A stretch of 18,001 nt of DNA from an uncultured Collinsella sp. (lineage in GTDB: Bacteria > Actinomycetota > Coriobacteriia > Coriobacteriales > Coriobacteriaceae), in the NCBI GenBank assembly GCA_902464495.1, contig CABQJK010000038.1:1-18001 (forward strand), given 5' to 3'. How positions within the stretch are numbered: position 1 is the first letter of the stretch; every line of letters starts with the position of its first letter. The notes under the pieces were generated by a model. The model was not told the origin of the DNA and did not search any database. It saw only the letters and a list, made by a program, of their open reading frames with translations. A program made the position numbers and the translations under genes. Below, in pieces: positions 1-6,345 of this stretch.

Positions 1-17
1 ACTAGCCTCTCTTCATG

Positions 18-50
18 AGCCCCGCGGTCCGCTCCGACCGCGGGGCTTTT
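18..50 (+). terminator. Intrinsic terminator of a gene left of the window
   Basis: Perfect 12-bp arms AGCCCCGCGGTC (18-29) and GACCGCGGGGCT (36-47) enclose a CGCTCC loop and run into TTTT. It would end a + strand transcript that enters from the left. Its tail and following bases (GGGGCTTTTGCTATT) are nearly repeated after the terminator at 5891-5924, so it is part of the sequence shared by both flanks of the beta-glucoside cassette. Confidence 0.85.
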
Positions 51-85
51 GCTATTCACCGAGTCCCCGATGGGGCCTTCAAATC

Positions 86-153
86 ATGAGGGTGGATAAT
101 TTCCCACTTTGGGCCCGAAGACAGGCCAAAAACGGGAGATTATCCACTCTCAT
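86..153. repeat. 68-bp imperfect palindrome (hairpin element)
   Basis: Arms of 20 bp, at 86-105 and 134-153, match with two mismatches, both G-U compatible in one RNA strand. The loop holds a further weak TTTGGGCC/GGCCAAAA pairing. The equivalent flank at 5941-5970 lacks this hairpin: there the CCGATG motif runs almost directly into TCATTCTGTGGGTAGTC. The hairpin was therefore either inserted in this copy or lost from the other. Its TTTCCC/GGGA edges resemble the hairpins at 6119-6290. It has no T tail, so it is not an ordinary terminator. Confidence 0.7.
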
Positions 154-162
154 TCTGTGGGT

Positions 163-216
163 AGTCGTTGGGGACGATCTTAAACGACTACTCATTTAAG
201 TCTTTCCCCAATGACT
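163..216. repeat. 54-bp near-perfect palindrome, copy 1
   Basis: The segment runs from AGTCGTTGGGGA to TCCCCAATGACT and is close to self-complementary across its whole length. The core is TTAAACGACTACTCATTTAA. The same 54-bp element is at 5986-6039 and half of it at 6316-6345. Conservation in three intergenic places and palindromy point to a dispersed repeat (REP/MITE-like) rather than a regulatory site of one gene. The family assignment is inference. Confidence 0.75.
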
Positions 217-381
217 GCGGAAAGCGCACCTCACACCGACGCATTGCCTTCGGGCCCTCTCTCCGTGCTCCCTATAAGTTCAGCTGGACTCCCCGCAACC
301 TGTTCCGCGTTGGCGGAACGAGCACGACGTGGAGTGTCATTCTTTACCGCGTTAGACTAGACGCAGGGAAAGGAGGAGGAC
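217..381 (+). promoter_or_regulatory. Leader of the PTS regulator gene
   Basis: This 165-bp stretch separates the palindrome from the regulator gene. It contains a small perfect hairpin, GTTCCGC (302-308) with GCGGAAC (313-319) around a GTTG loop. A strong SD, AAAGGAGG, lies at 369-376, five bases before the ATG at 382. I see TATAAG at 273-278 but no convincing -35 at proper spacing, so I do not call a promoter. The first bases (GCGGAAAGCGCA, 218-229) resemble the start of the hairpins at 6118-6132. Confidence 0.4.
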
Positions 382-2277
382 ATGGATGCTCGCGTCAAGC
401 AGCTTGTAAATATGATCGAGGACGGTCAGCCTGTCGCTGTCGCGGTGCTTGCCAAGCGTCTCGAGGTAAGCGAGCGCGCCGTGAGAAACTATATCCATCG
501 CGCAAACGACAAGCTTGCGGGGGTTGCACGCATCGTTGGCAGCAAAGGGCAATATCGTATCGATGTTGCACATGCAGATGAGCTTGCTCGCTTGCTAGAT
601 GGTGCGGCTCTGGCCCATCCGGGCATTCCTGATACGCGCGACGGCCGTGTGTCCTTCCTTCTTAACGACCTTCTCATGCGGTCCCAGTGGGTGACGATTG
701 AGGAGTATGCGGATCTGCTCTATGTTTCGGCGCGAACTCTGTCCAATGACATGCGTCTGGTAGAGCAGAAACTCGCCCAATTTGACTTGACGCTCGAAAA
801 GCGCCCTCGCTACGGAATCCGCGTTGCGGGTGGGGAGTCGCAACGGCGTCTGTGTCTGGCCTCGCTGGTGAGGCCCGTGTTGCCCGACACCGACGATGCA
901 GAGCTCGCCGAGCGCCTGCGGGTCATCGCCGCATGTGTGGACGATGCCCTGACTGCCTCGCCCGTCACGGTGAGCTCGCTGGCATCCCGCAATCTCATCA
1001 TGCATCTTTACATCGCTCTTGGCCGCATCGAGCAGGGCTGCTATGTCCCGGCTGCAGAATCGGACGTTTTAAAGCTGGAGGGAACGCGCGAATACGCTGC
1101 GGCTTTCCAGATTGCCGCAAACATCAAGGACGCCCTGGGCGTGAGCATGCCCCGAGAAGAGGTTGCCTTTATCGCAATCCATTTGCTTGGCAGAGGCACG
1201 GGCGTGCCCGAGAAGGGCTCGGCCGTTATCTCGGACGAGATGTGGGAGATCGCTTCCGAGATGGTATGTGCGGTCAACGATGAGTTTAGGTTTGACTTTA
1301 GCAGCGATCTTGAACTTCGCATGAACCTTGCTCGGCATATTGGCCCTCTGGGCTATCGCCTTGAATATCACATGCATATGGATAACCCCATGCTGTCCGA
1401 TATCAAGACGAGGTTTCCGTTGGCCTATTCGATGGCGGCCGGCACCTCGCAGGTACTCGAGCGTCATTTTGGCAGCCAGCCCTCTGATGAGGAGCTCGGC
1501 TACATCGCCATGGCATTTGCCCTGGCCCTCGAGCAGCAAGCCGACCAGCCGCGTCGCAAGCGCATCTTGATCGTGTGCGCCTCGGGAGCGGGAAGCGCCC
1601 GTATGCTCGAGCACCAGTACCGCAAGCAGTTTGGCATGTATATCGAGTCGATCGAGACATGCGATGTCGCCCGCGTGGGAACGCTCGATTTTTCGCACAT
1701 CGACTACGTGTTCACAACGGTGCCGCTCAACGTCAAGTTGCCCGTGCCCGTCCGCGAGGCCGATTTCTTCTTGGAGACGAGCGATGTCAACGCTATCCGC
1801 AAGGTGTTGAGCGATGACGCCGCGCAATCGAACTCCCTGAGCTCTTTCTTTAGCCGTGCCCTGTTCTTCAACCGCGTTGAGGCGTCGTCGAAGCAGGCCG
1901 TTCTCCGATATCTCTCCGAGCGCGCCGTCGAGAGCGGCCGTGTCGATCCCCAGTTTGCCCAAGAGGTCGCCGAGCGCGAGAGCGCGAGTGCTACCTCGTT
2001 TGGCAACGGGGTGGCTATGCCCCATGGGATGCATCCTTTGAGCGCCGATGCCTTTGTTGCCGTGGGCCTGCTCGAACATCCCATTCTTTGGGATGAATAC
2101 GGCCATGAGGTCGATATCGTCTTTATGGTGTCGTTTGCCCGGTCGGGCGGCGATGAGGCGCGGATCTTGAGCTCGCTGCTCGCTGAGATCTTTATGGATC
2201 GCCAGGGGGTCGAGCGCTTACGCGAGCGCCGGTCTTGGCATGAGCTGATGGCGCTTGTGCAAGCGCATACGGCTTAA
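382..2277 (+). CDS. PRD/PTS-domain transcriptional activator (LicR/BglG family)
   Basis: A 631-residue cytoplasmic regulator that would sense PTS phosphorylation state and activate the adjacent beta-glucoside operon. Domains in order are: an HTH_11-like winged helix at about 1-60, a second Mga-type HTH at about 90-150, PRD1 at about 190-275, PRD2 at about 285-385, an EIIB(Gat)-like domain from about 392 to 475 with phosphorylatable Cys399 in CASGAGSARML, and an EIIA (fructose/mannitol type) domain from about 487 to the end with His548 in VAMPHG. PRD1 keeps both conserved histidines (His208, His267). PRD2 keeps His319, but the second position is Ala378 (YIAMAF where YIALHF is usual). The two DNA-binding domains suggest an activator rather than an RNA-binding antiterminator. 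The SD AAAGGAGG decides the ATG at 382. The PTS genes lie 115 bp downstream on the same strand. Family is secure; the exact inducer is not. Confidence 0.93.
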   Translation: MDARVKQLVNMIEDGQPVAVAVLAKRLEVSERAVRNYIHRANDKLAGVARIVGSKGQYRIDVAHADELARLLDGAALAHPGIPDTRDGRVSFLLNDLLMRSQWVTIEEYADLLYVSARTLSNDMRLVEQKLAQFDLTLEKRPRYGIRVAGGESQRRLCLASLVRPVLPDTDDAELAERLRVIAACVDDALTASPVTVSSLASRNLIMHLYIALGRIEQGCYVPAAESDVLKLEGTREYAAAFQIAANIKDALGVSMPREEVAFIAIHLLGRGTGVPEKGSAVISDEMWEIASEMVCAVNDEFRFDFSSDLELRMNLARHIGPLGYRLEYHMHMDNPMLSDIKTRFPLAYSMAAGTSQVLERHFGSQPSDEELGYIAMAFALALEQQADQPRRKRILIVCASGAGSARMLEHQYRKQFGMYIESIETCDVARVGTLDFSHIDYVFTTVPLNVKLPVPVREADFFLETSDVNAIRKVLSDDAAQSNSLSSFFSRALFFNRVEASSKQAVLRYLSERAVESGRVDPQFAQEVAERESASATSFGNGVAMPHGMHPLSADAFVAVGLLEHPILWDEYGHEVDIVFMVSFARSGGDEARILSSLLAEIFMDRQGVERLRERRSWHELMALVQAHTA

Positions 2278-2392
2278 GGCTTCTTTTGTCGACAACCCTG
2301 CCTGCCTGCAATAAACCTCGAGGATTGCGGGTGGGAGATAGGCGTTTCGAATATTCAAGTACAAACCAAACATCACGGGAGAGGAGACCGTT
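2278..2392 (+). promoter_or_regulatory. Regulator-PTS intergenic region with palindromes
   Basis: The 115-bp gap holds a perfect 10-bp palindrome TTGTCGACAA (2286-2295) and an inverted repeat CCTGCAAT (2305-2312) / ATTGCGGG (2324-2331) that encloses CCTCGAGG. These are candidate operator sites for the upstream activator, because this is where the PTS operon would start if transcribed separately. There is no T-tailed hairpin, so read-through from the regulator gene is also possible. An SD, GGGAGAGGAG (2377-2386), serves the IIA gene. The operator role is inference. Confidence 0.35.
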
Positions 2393-2719
2393 ATGGACGA
2401 TCAGGGAACCGAGATGGTTTCGTTTCAGCTGGTCGCTGCAGCGGGAGAGGCGCGCAGCCTTGCCTTCGAAGCCCTTGAAAAGGCAAAGGCGGGGGATTTT
2501 GACGCTGCCGCCAAACTCATGAAGCAGTCAAAGGATGCGGGAATCAAAGCTCACCACATCCAAACGCAGCTGCTTTCGACCGAGGCGGCGGGCGAGCATC
2601 TGTCGGTGGATGTGTTGCTGGTCCATGCTCAGGACCACCTCATGTGCTCCATGCTTGCCCAGGAGCTCGTGCAGGAGCTGATCTGCCTGTATGAGCGCAC
2701 TGCAGCCAAGAACGCCTAA
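2393..2719 (+). CDS. PTS lactose/cellobiose-type IIA component
   Basis: A 108-residue soluble phosphocarrier of the PTS IIA lactose/cellobiose family, which passes phosphate from HPr to the IIB protein. The C-terminal motif VHAQDHLM carries the phosphorylated histidine (His78), Asp81 (metal binding in the family trimer) and His82. The helical N-terminal part (AGEARSLAFEALEKAKAGDF) is typical of this three-helix fold, and the length is normal for a stand-alone IIA. The SD GGGAGAGGAG ends six bases before the ATG. The gene is first of the structural genes, followed after 46 bp by IIB. Family assignment is very secure; whether the sugar is cellobiose, gentiobiose or an aryl-beta-glucoside cannot be told from IIA. 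Confidence 0.94.
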   Translation: MDDQGTEMVSFQLVAAAGEARSLAFEALEKAKAGDFDAAAKLMKQSKDAGIKAHHIQTQLLSTEAAGEHLSVDVLLVHAQDHLMCSMLAQELVQELICLYERTAAKNA

Positions 2720-2765
2720 CGGCGTGCGGCGACTATCCAACCAATCAATGCGAAGGGAATCCCTT

Positions 2766-3059
2766 ATGAAGATCCTTCTTGTTTGCGCAGCTGGCCTGTC
2801 TACAAGCATTCTGATGAAGAAACTCGAGAAATACGCGGAGCAAAATGACATCGAGCTCGATATCGATGCGGTGGGTATCGGCGAGTATCAGGAGACCTGC
2901 GCCGATTATGACGTGCTGCTCTTGGGGCCGCAGGTGTCCTACCAGCTCAGCACCGTCAAGCAGGGGAGCGGTAAGCCGACCGCGGTCATCCCCGCACAGG
3001 ACTACGGCATGGGCAACGCCGCCAACGTGCTGGCACTCGCCCAGTCGCTGTTGGGTTAG
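2766..3059 (+). CDS. PTS cellobiose-type IIB component
   Basis: A 97-residue cytoplasmic IIB protein of the lactose/cellobiose family. It takes phosphate from IIA on Cys7, within the N-terminal P-loop-like CAAGLSTSIL, and gives it to the sugar as IIC transports it. The later segment DVLLLGPQVSYQL and the C-terminal PAQDYGMGNAANVL fit the same family. I chose the ATG at 2766 because AAGGGA (2753-2758) sits seven bases upstream and the protein then begins MKILLVCAAG, the usual IIB start. Upstream in-frame ATGs at 2691 (inside IIA) and 2748 would add residues with no family counterpart. The stop codon TAG lies inside the SD of the IIC gene, so the two are closely coupled. Confidence 0.94.
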   Translation: MKILLVCAAGLSTSILMKKLEKYAEQNDIELDIDAVGIGEYQETCADYDVLLLGPQVSYQLSTVKQGSGKPTAVIPAQDYGMGNAANVLALAQSLLG

Positions 3060-3068
3060 GAGGCGACC

Positions 3069-4418
3069 ATGGAAAAGTTCATGACCCTGCTTCAGGAAAA
3101 ACTGACCCCTATTGCCAATTTCTGCGGCACCGAGCGCCACTTTGCCTCCATGCAAAAGGGCTTTATGAGCGCGATCAGCTTCATCTTGGTCTCTGCCGTC
3201 TTTATGATCATCGCCAACCCGCCGGTCACGGCCGACCTGGTGGCGCAGGGCGGGTTCTGGTCCGTCTTTGGCCCTTGGCTCAATTTTGCCACGGCCAATA
3301 AGCTCACGCTGCTCATCCCCTTCAACATGACGATGGGCATACTGTCGGTGATCGTGACGTTCGCAATCGCCTATAACCTGGCGGGCACCTACAAGATGCC
3401 CAAGCTTAACGCCGGCATGACCTCGCTGGTGATGTTCCTGATCGCCGCGGCTCCGTCGTCCTACTACCAGCTTGCCGACGAGTCCGTGCTCCAGGCGGTC
3501 CCCTGCACCTATCTGGGTGCGCAGGGCCTGTTTACCGCCATCATCGTTGCCCTGGTCTCCGTCGAGGTCACGCGCTTCTGCCAGACCAAGGGCATCACCA
3601 TCAAGATGCCCGATGGCGTGCCGCCGTTTTTGTCCGAAACCTTTGGCGCCATCGTGCCTATGCTCGCCAACATCCTCATCTTCTTTGGTGGCAACCTGCT
3701 GATCCAGATGATCGATCCCACGTTGTCCATCCCCTCGGTTATCGAGAAGCTGCTCGCTGCCCCGCTTTCTGTCGCAGTTGACTCTGTGCCCGGCGCACTG
3801 CTTATCTGCTTCATGACGCTGCTGTTTTGGTGCTTTGGCGTCCACGGCAACATGATCGTGATGCCCATCACCGCCCCGGTCACGCTTGCCGCCTTTGCTG
3901 CCAACGCCTCGCTCTACGCTGCTGGGCAGCCGCTTGAGTTCCACCCGGTACTCATGTCGATGGTCATCAACCTCATAGGCGGCACGGGCAATACGTTCTC
4001 TTTTGTGGCGCTCTGCGCGTTTAGGGCAAAGTCGCAGCAGCTCAAGGCATTTGGCAAGGCATCGATCGTGCCGAGCTTCTTCCGCATCTCCGAGCCCGCG
4101 ATCTTTGGCGCACCCATCATCTTCAACCCGATCCTCATGATTCCGTTTGTGCTGGGCGGCATGATTTCGGCCCTGCTGTATTGGGGTGCAATCTCACTGG
4201 GTCTTGTCTCTAACTTCTACATCTTGGTGAGCGGCACGTTCCCCATCTTCGTTCAGGGCTTTATCCAGTGCCTCGACCCGCGCATCTGGGTATTTACGAT
4301 CGTTTTGATCGTGGTCATGGCTGTGGTCTGGTACCCGTTCTTTAAGGTATACGATAACCAGCTCCTGGCACAGGAGCAGGAGAACGCCGCGGCAGCTTCT
4401 GCCGAGGATGCTGAGTAA
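3069..4418 (+). CDS. PTS cellobiose-type IIC permease
   Basis: A 449-residue integral membrane permease of the lactose/cellobiose IIC family. It forms the sugar channel and works with the IIA and IIB just upstream. It starts with the family-typical region LTPIANFCGTERHFASMQKG and has about ten hydrophobic segments. Conserved features are FGVHGNMIVMPI in the middle and SEPAIFGAP with Glu342, the glutamate of the usual NEPIIFG sugar-binding motif. The C-terminus is a short charged tail rich in Glu and Ala. The SD TTAGGAGG (3056-3063) overlaps the IIB stop codon, which fixes the ATG at 3069. The end runs up to the glucosidase start. Length is normal and no domain is missing. Confidence 0.94.
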   Translation: MEKFMTLLQEKLTPIANFCGTERHFASMQKGFMSAISFILVSAVFMIIANPPVTADLVAQGGFWSVFGPWLNFATANKLTLLIPFNMTMGILSVIVTFAIAYNLAGTYKMPKLNAGMTSLVMFLIAAAPSSYYQLADESVLQAVPCTYLGAQGLFTAIIVALVSVEVTRFCQTKGITIKMPDGVPPFLSETFGAIVPMLANILIFFGGNLLIQMIDPTLSIPSVIEKLLAAPLSVAVDSVPGALLICFMTLLFWCFGVHGNMIVMPITAPVTLAAFAANASLYAAGQPLEFHPVLMSMVINLIGGTGNTFSFVALCAFRAKSQQLKAFGKASIVPSFFRISEPAIFGAPIIFNPILMIPFVLGGMISALLYWGAISLGLVSNFYILVSGTFPIFVQGFIQCLDPRIWVFTIVLIVVMAVVWYPFFKVYDNQLLAQEQENAAAASAEDAE

Positions 4419-4419
4419 C

Positions 4420-5874
4420 ATGGGTTACTTTGACAGAGCGTCTGCTGCCGGTATGCCCGAGGGCTTTTTGTGGGGCGGCGCACTCGCTGCCAACCAGGCC
4501 GAAGGGGGCTGGAACGAGGGCGGCCGCGGTATGTCGCACTCCGACCTGATTCCACAGGGTCCCGACCGCTGGGATGTGATGTTTGGCAGACAAAAGCCCG
4601 TGGACGATCCGGACGGATTGTATCCGTGCCGTTGGGGCAACGACTTCTTCCATCATTGGCGCGAGGACGTCGAGCTCTTTGCCGAGATGGGCTTTAAGTG
4701 CCTGCGTCTTTCAATTTGTTGGAGCCGTATTTTTCCCACAGGGATGGAGGCCGAGCCCAACGGTGAGGGCTTGGAGTTTTACCGTCAGGTATTCGAGGCG
4801 CTGCGCGAGCATGGAATCGAGCCGCTCGTGACGCTGACGCACTACGACTATCCGTTGGCTCTGGTCGAGCGCTATGGTGGCTGGCAAAGCCGAGAGATGA
4901 TCGAGCGGTATGCGCACTACGTCGAGACCGTCGGACGTGCGTACCAGGGCCTCGTGCGTTATTGGCTCACCTTCAACGAGATCAACAGCGTGGCGCTGTC
5001 CTATCTCAACGCGGGCGTCACGCTCGAGGATGAGCGTGACCGTGCAGCCGTGACCGCGGCGTTCTCGCACCATATGTTTGTGGCGAGCGCTCGCGCTGTC
5101 GAGATCCTGCACAAGATCGATCCCGCAAACAAGGTGGGTTGCATGGTCGCTGCCGGTGCGACCTATCCGTACCGTTGTGCGCCCGAGGACGTATGGCTTG
5201 CGTATGAGGAGGACCGCGGCCGCTACTTCTACACTGACGTGATGGCTGCGGGCGCCTATCCTACTTGGAAGCTGCGTGCGCTCGAGAAAGAGGGTGTTCA
5301 CGTGCCCTTTGAGCCGGGCGATACGGAGTATCTGGCCGAGCATACCGTCGACTTCATCTCGTTCTCGTACTATTGCTCGCGCTTGGTGTGCGCCGATGAC
5401 CAGGTGATCGCTGAGAAGGCGGAGGGCAACGTGTTCCCGACGCTGCGCAATCCGTACCTCAAGGATAAAGAGACTGCCTGGAAATGGCAGATCGATGCGC
5501 TGGGTTTGCGCGTGACGCTTGCCGGCTACCACGATCGTTACCATCTTCCGCTCTTTATCGCTGAGAACGGTGTGGGCGGACTCGATGCGCTGGAAGACGG
5601 CAAAGTCCACGATGCGTATCATATTGATTACCTGCGCAGGCATATTCTTGCGCTACGCGATGCAATTGTCGAGGACGGTGTTGACCTGATGGGATACACG
5701 CCGTGGGGCTGTATCGATCTGGTATCGGCCTCGACGGGGCAGATGAAGAAGCGCTATGGCTTTGTTTATGTCGATGCCGATGATACGGGCAAAGGCACGT
5801 TCGATCGCTACCGAAAGGACAGCTTCTGCTGGTATCAAAAGGTCATTGCATCAAATGGCGAGGACTTGAGTTAA
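4420..5874 (+). CDS. 6-phospho-beta-glucosidase (GH1)
   Basis: A 484-residue cytoplasmic glycoside hydrolase family 1 enzyme that cleaves the phosphorylated beta-glucoside delivered by the PTS into glucose 6-phosphate and aglycone or glucose. The acid/base glutamate is Glu187 in TFNEIN and the nucleophile is Glu382 in FIAENGVGG. The phosphate-recognition triad of phospho-beta-glucosidases is present as Ser438, Lys444 and Tyr446 in SASTGQMKKRYGF, which separates it from non-phospho beta-glucosidases. It is full length. An ATG at 4408, four codons upstream, overlaps the IIC gene by 11 bp, but its SD (GAGG) would abut it, so I prefer the ATG at 4420. This is the last gene of the operon, 16 bp before a strong terminator. 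Function is secure at the family level. Confidence 0.95.
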   Translation: MGYFDRASAAGMPEGFLWGGALAANQAEGGWNEGGRGMSHSDLIPQGPDRWDVMFGRQKPVDDPDGLYPCRWGNDFFHHWREDVELFAEMGFKCLRLSICWSRIFPTGMEAEPNGEGLEFYRQVFEALREHGIEPLVTLTHYDYPLALVERYGGWQSREMIERYAHYVETVGRAYQGLVRYWLTFNEINSVALSYLNAGVTLEDERDRAAVTAAFSHHMFVASARAVEILHKIDPANKVGCMVAAGATYPYRCAPEDVWLAYEEDRGRYFYTDVMAAGAYPTWKLRALEKEGVHVPFEPGDTEYLAEHTVDFISFSYYCSRLVCADDQVIAEKAEGNVFPTLRNPYLKDKETAWKWQIDALGLRVTLAGYHDRYHLPLFIAENGVGGLDALEDGKVHDAYHIDYLRRHILALRDAIVEDGVDLMGYTPWGCIDLVSASTGQMKKRYGFVYVDADDTGKGTFDRYRKDSFCWYQKVIASNGEDLS

Positions 5875-5890
5875 CCCTTGCAAGCCTGCT

Positions 5891-5924
5891 GCCCCCGCGG
5901 CCCGTTTCGGCCGCGGGGGCTTTT
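5891..5924 (+). terminator. Intrinsic terminator of the beta-glucoside operon
   Basis: Perfect 12-bp GC-rich arms GCCCCCGCGGCC (5891-5902) and GGCCGCGGGGGC (5909-5920) enclose CGTTTC and are followed by TTTT. It lies 16 bp after the glucosidase stop. It resembles the terminator at 18-50 in arm composition and in the bases that follow. Confidence 0.93.
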
Positions 5925-5964
5925 GCTATTTACCTAGTCCCCGATGAGACCCTCATTCTGTGGG

Positions 5965-6004
5965 TAGTCATTGGGGACGTTCTTTAGTCATTGGGGACGT
6001 TCTT
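5965..6004. repeat. Tandem duplication of a 20-bp unit
   Basis: The unit TAGTCATTGGGGACGTTCTT occurs twice without gap or mismatch, at 5965-5984 and 5985-6004. The second copy is the left half of the 54-bp palindrome. The related element at 163-216 has only one unit, so the duplication is specific to this site. Confidence 0.9.
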
Positions 6005-6039
6005 AAACGACTAGTCATTTAAGTCTGTCCCCAATGACT
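5986..6039. repeat. 54-bp near-perfect palindrome, copy 2
   Basis: The outer arms AGTCATTGGGGAC (5986-5998) and GTCCCCAATGACT (6027-6039) are perfect complements. The inner CTTAAA, GACTAGTC and TTTAAG parts also pair, leaving only a few central mismatches. It is the better-conserved version of the element at 163-216 and has the same length. Confidence 0.85.
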
Positions 6040-6047
6040 GCGGAAAC

Positions 6048-6078
6048 CCGGCACTTGGGGACGTTCCTTTTCTGCCGG
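6048..6078. repeat. GC hairpin with internal GGGGACGTTCC
   Basis: CCGGCA (6048-6053) pairs with TGCCGG (6073-6078) around a loop that again contains TTGGGGACGTTCC, the motif of the 54-bp palindrome. It looks like an end or remnant of another small element of the same family. Confidence 0.5.
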
Positions 6079-6118
6079 CAGCTTGGAACAGTCCTTAAAG
6101 CCCGCATCAATCAACTGC

Positions 6119-6290
6119 GGAAAGCGCATCCCAGAATGAGCGTCCAACATGGGACATAGTTTCCCTTGAGGGCCTCAACCGGAAAATGCATCCCGGAATG
6201 TTGCCGGAAAGTGGAACGTAGTTTCCCAAACGGGCCGCTAACGGAAAGTGCATCCTGCTATTGAGCTCCAAAATGGGATGCGCTTTCCGT
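6119..6290. repeat. Three consecutive related hairpins
   Basis: Hairpin 1 (6119-6165) opens GGAAAGCGCATCCC and closes GGGACATAGTTTCCC. Hairpin 2 (6181-6227) opens GGAAAATGCATCCC and closes GGAACGTAGTTTCCC. Hairpin 3 (6241-6290) opens ACGGAAAGTGCATCC and closes GGATGCGCTTTCCGT, 15-bp arms with one G-T pair. The arms are similar between units while the loops differ in sequence, and units are spaced about 60 bp. This is not a CRISPR array: the repeats are inverted and imperfect, and the spacers are unequal. Confidence 0.7.
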
Positions 6291-6315
6291 GTCGGCAGTT
6301 CCTGGCAGCCTGGGG

Positions 6316-6345
6316 CTACTCATTTAAGTCTGTCCCCAATGACTA
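6316..6345. repeat. Half copy of the 54-bp palindrome at the peptidase gene end
   Basis: CTACTCATTTAAGTCT and GTCCCCAATGACTA match the right half of the palindrome. The CTAC variant is the one found in copy 1 (188-191). The last three bases, CTA (6343-6345), are the TAG stop codon of the minus-strand peptidase gene, so the repeat abuts and ends that reading frame. Confidence 0.75.

Larger units (their letters stand above)
5965..6345. mobile_element. Possible non-autonomous palindromic element (MITE/REP-like), 381 bp
   Basis: The stretch begins with TAGTCATTGGGGAC (5965-5978) and ends with its exact reverse complement GTCCCCAATGACTA (6332-6345). Between these lie a 54-bp palindrome, a GC hairpin (6048-6078) and three related hairpins (6119-6290). 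It has no coding region. The ends copy sequence that recurs at 163-216. I see no clear target-site duplication beside the ends. It may be one insertion, or a nest of small REP-type elements of the kind mobilised by IS200-like (RAYT) transposases; no transposase is in the window. It fills most of the 468-bp gap between the glucosidase and peptidase genes. Confidence 0.45.

Noticed and set aside
302..319. RNA antiterminator (RAT) site before the regulator
   Set aside because: Only a short 7-bp hairpin with no adjacent terminator; the regulator also looks like a DNA-binding activator rather than an RNA-binding antiterminator.
1069..2106. A 345-residue minus-strand open frame opposite the regulator
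   Set aside because: No domain or SD found, and the + strand reading has intact HTH, PRD, EIIB and EIIA domains.
2745..3944. A 399-residue minus-strand open frame opposite PTS IIB and IIC
   Set aside because: Same kind of shadow: highly polar and repetitive composition, no recognisable motif, while the + strand genes have clear family motifs.
6119..6290. CRISPR array
   Set aside because: The repeats are inverted hairpin arms that vary between units, only three units exist, and no cas genes are near.
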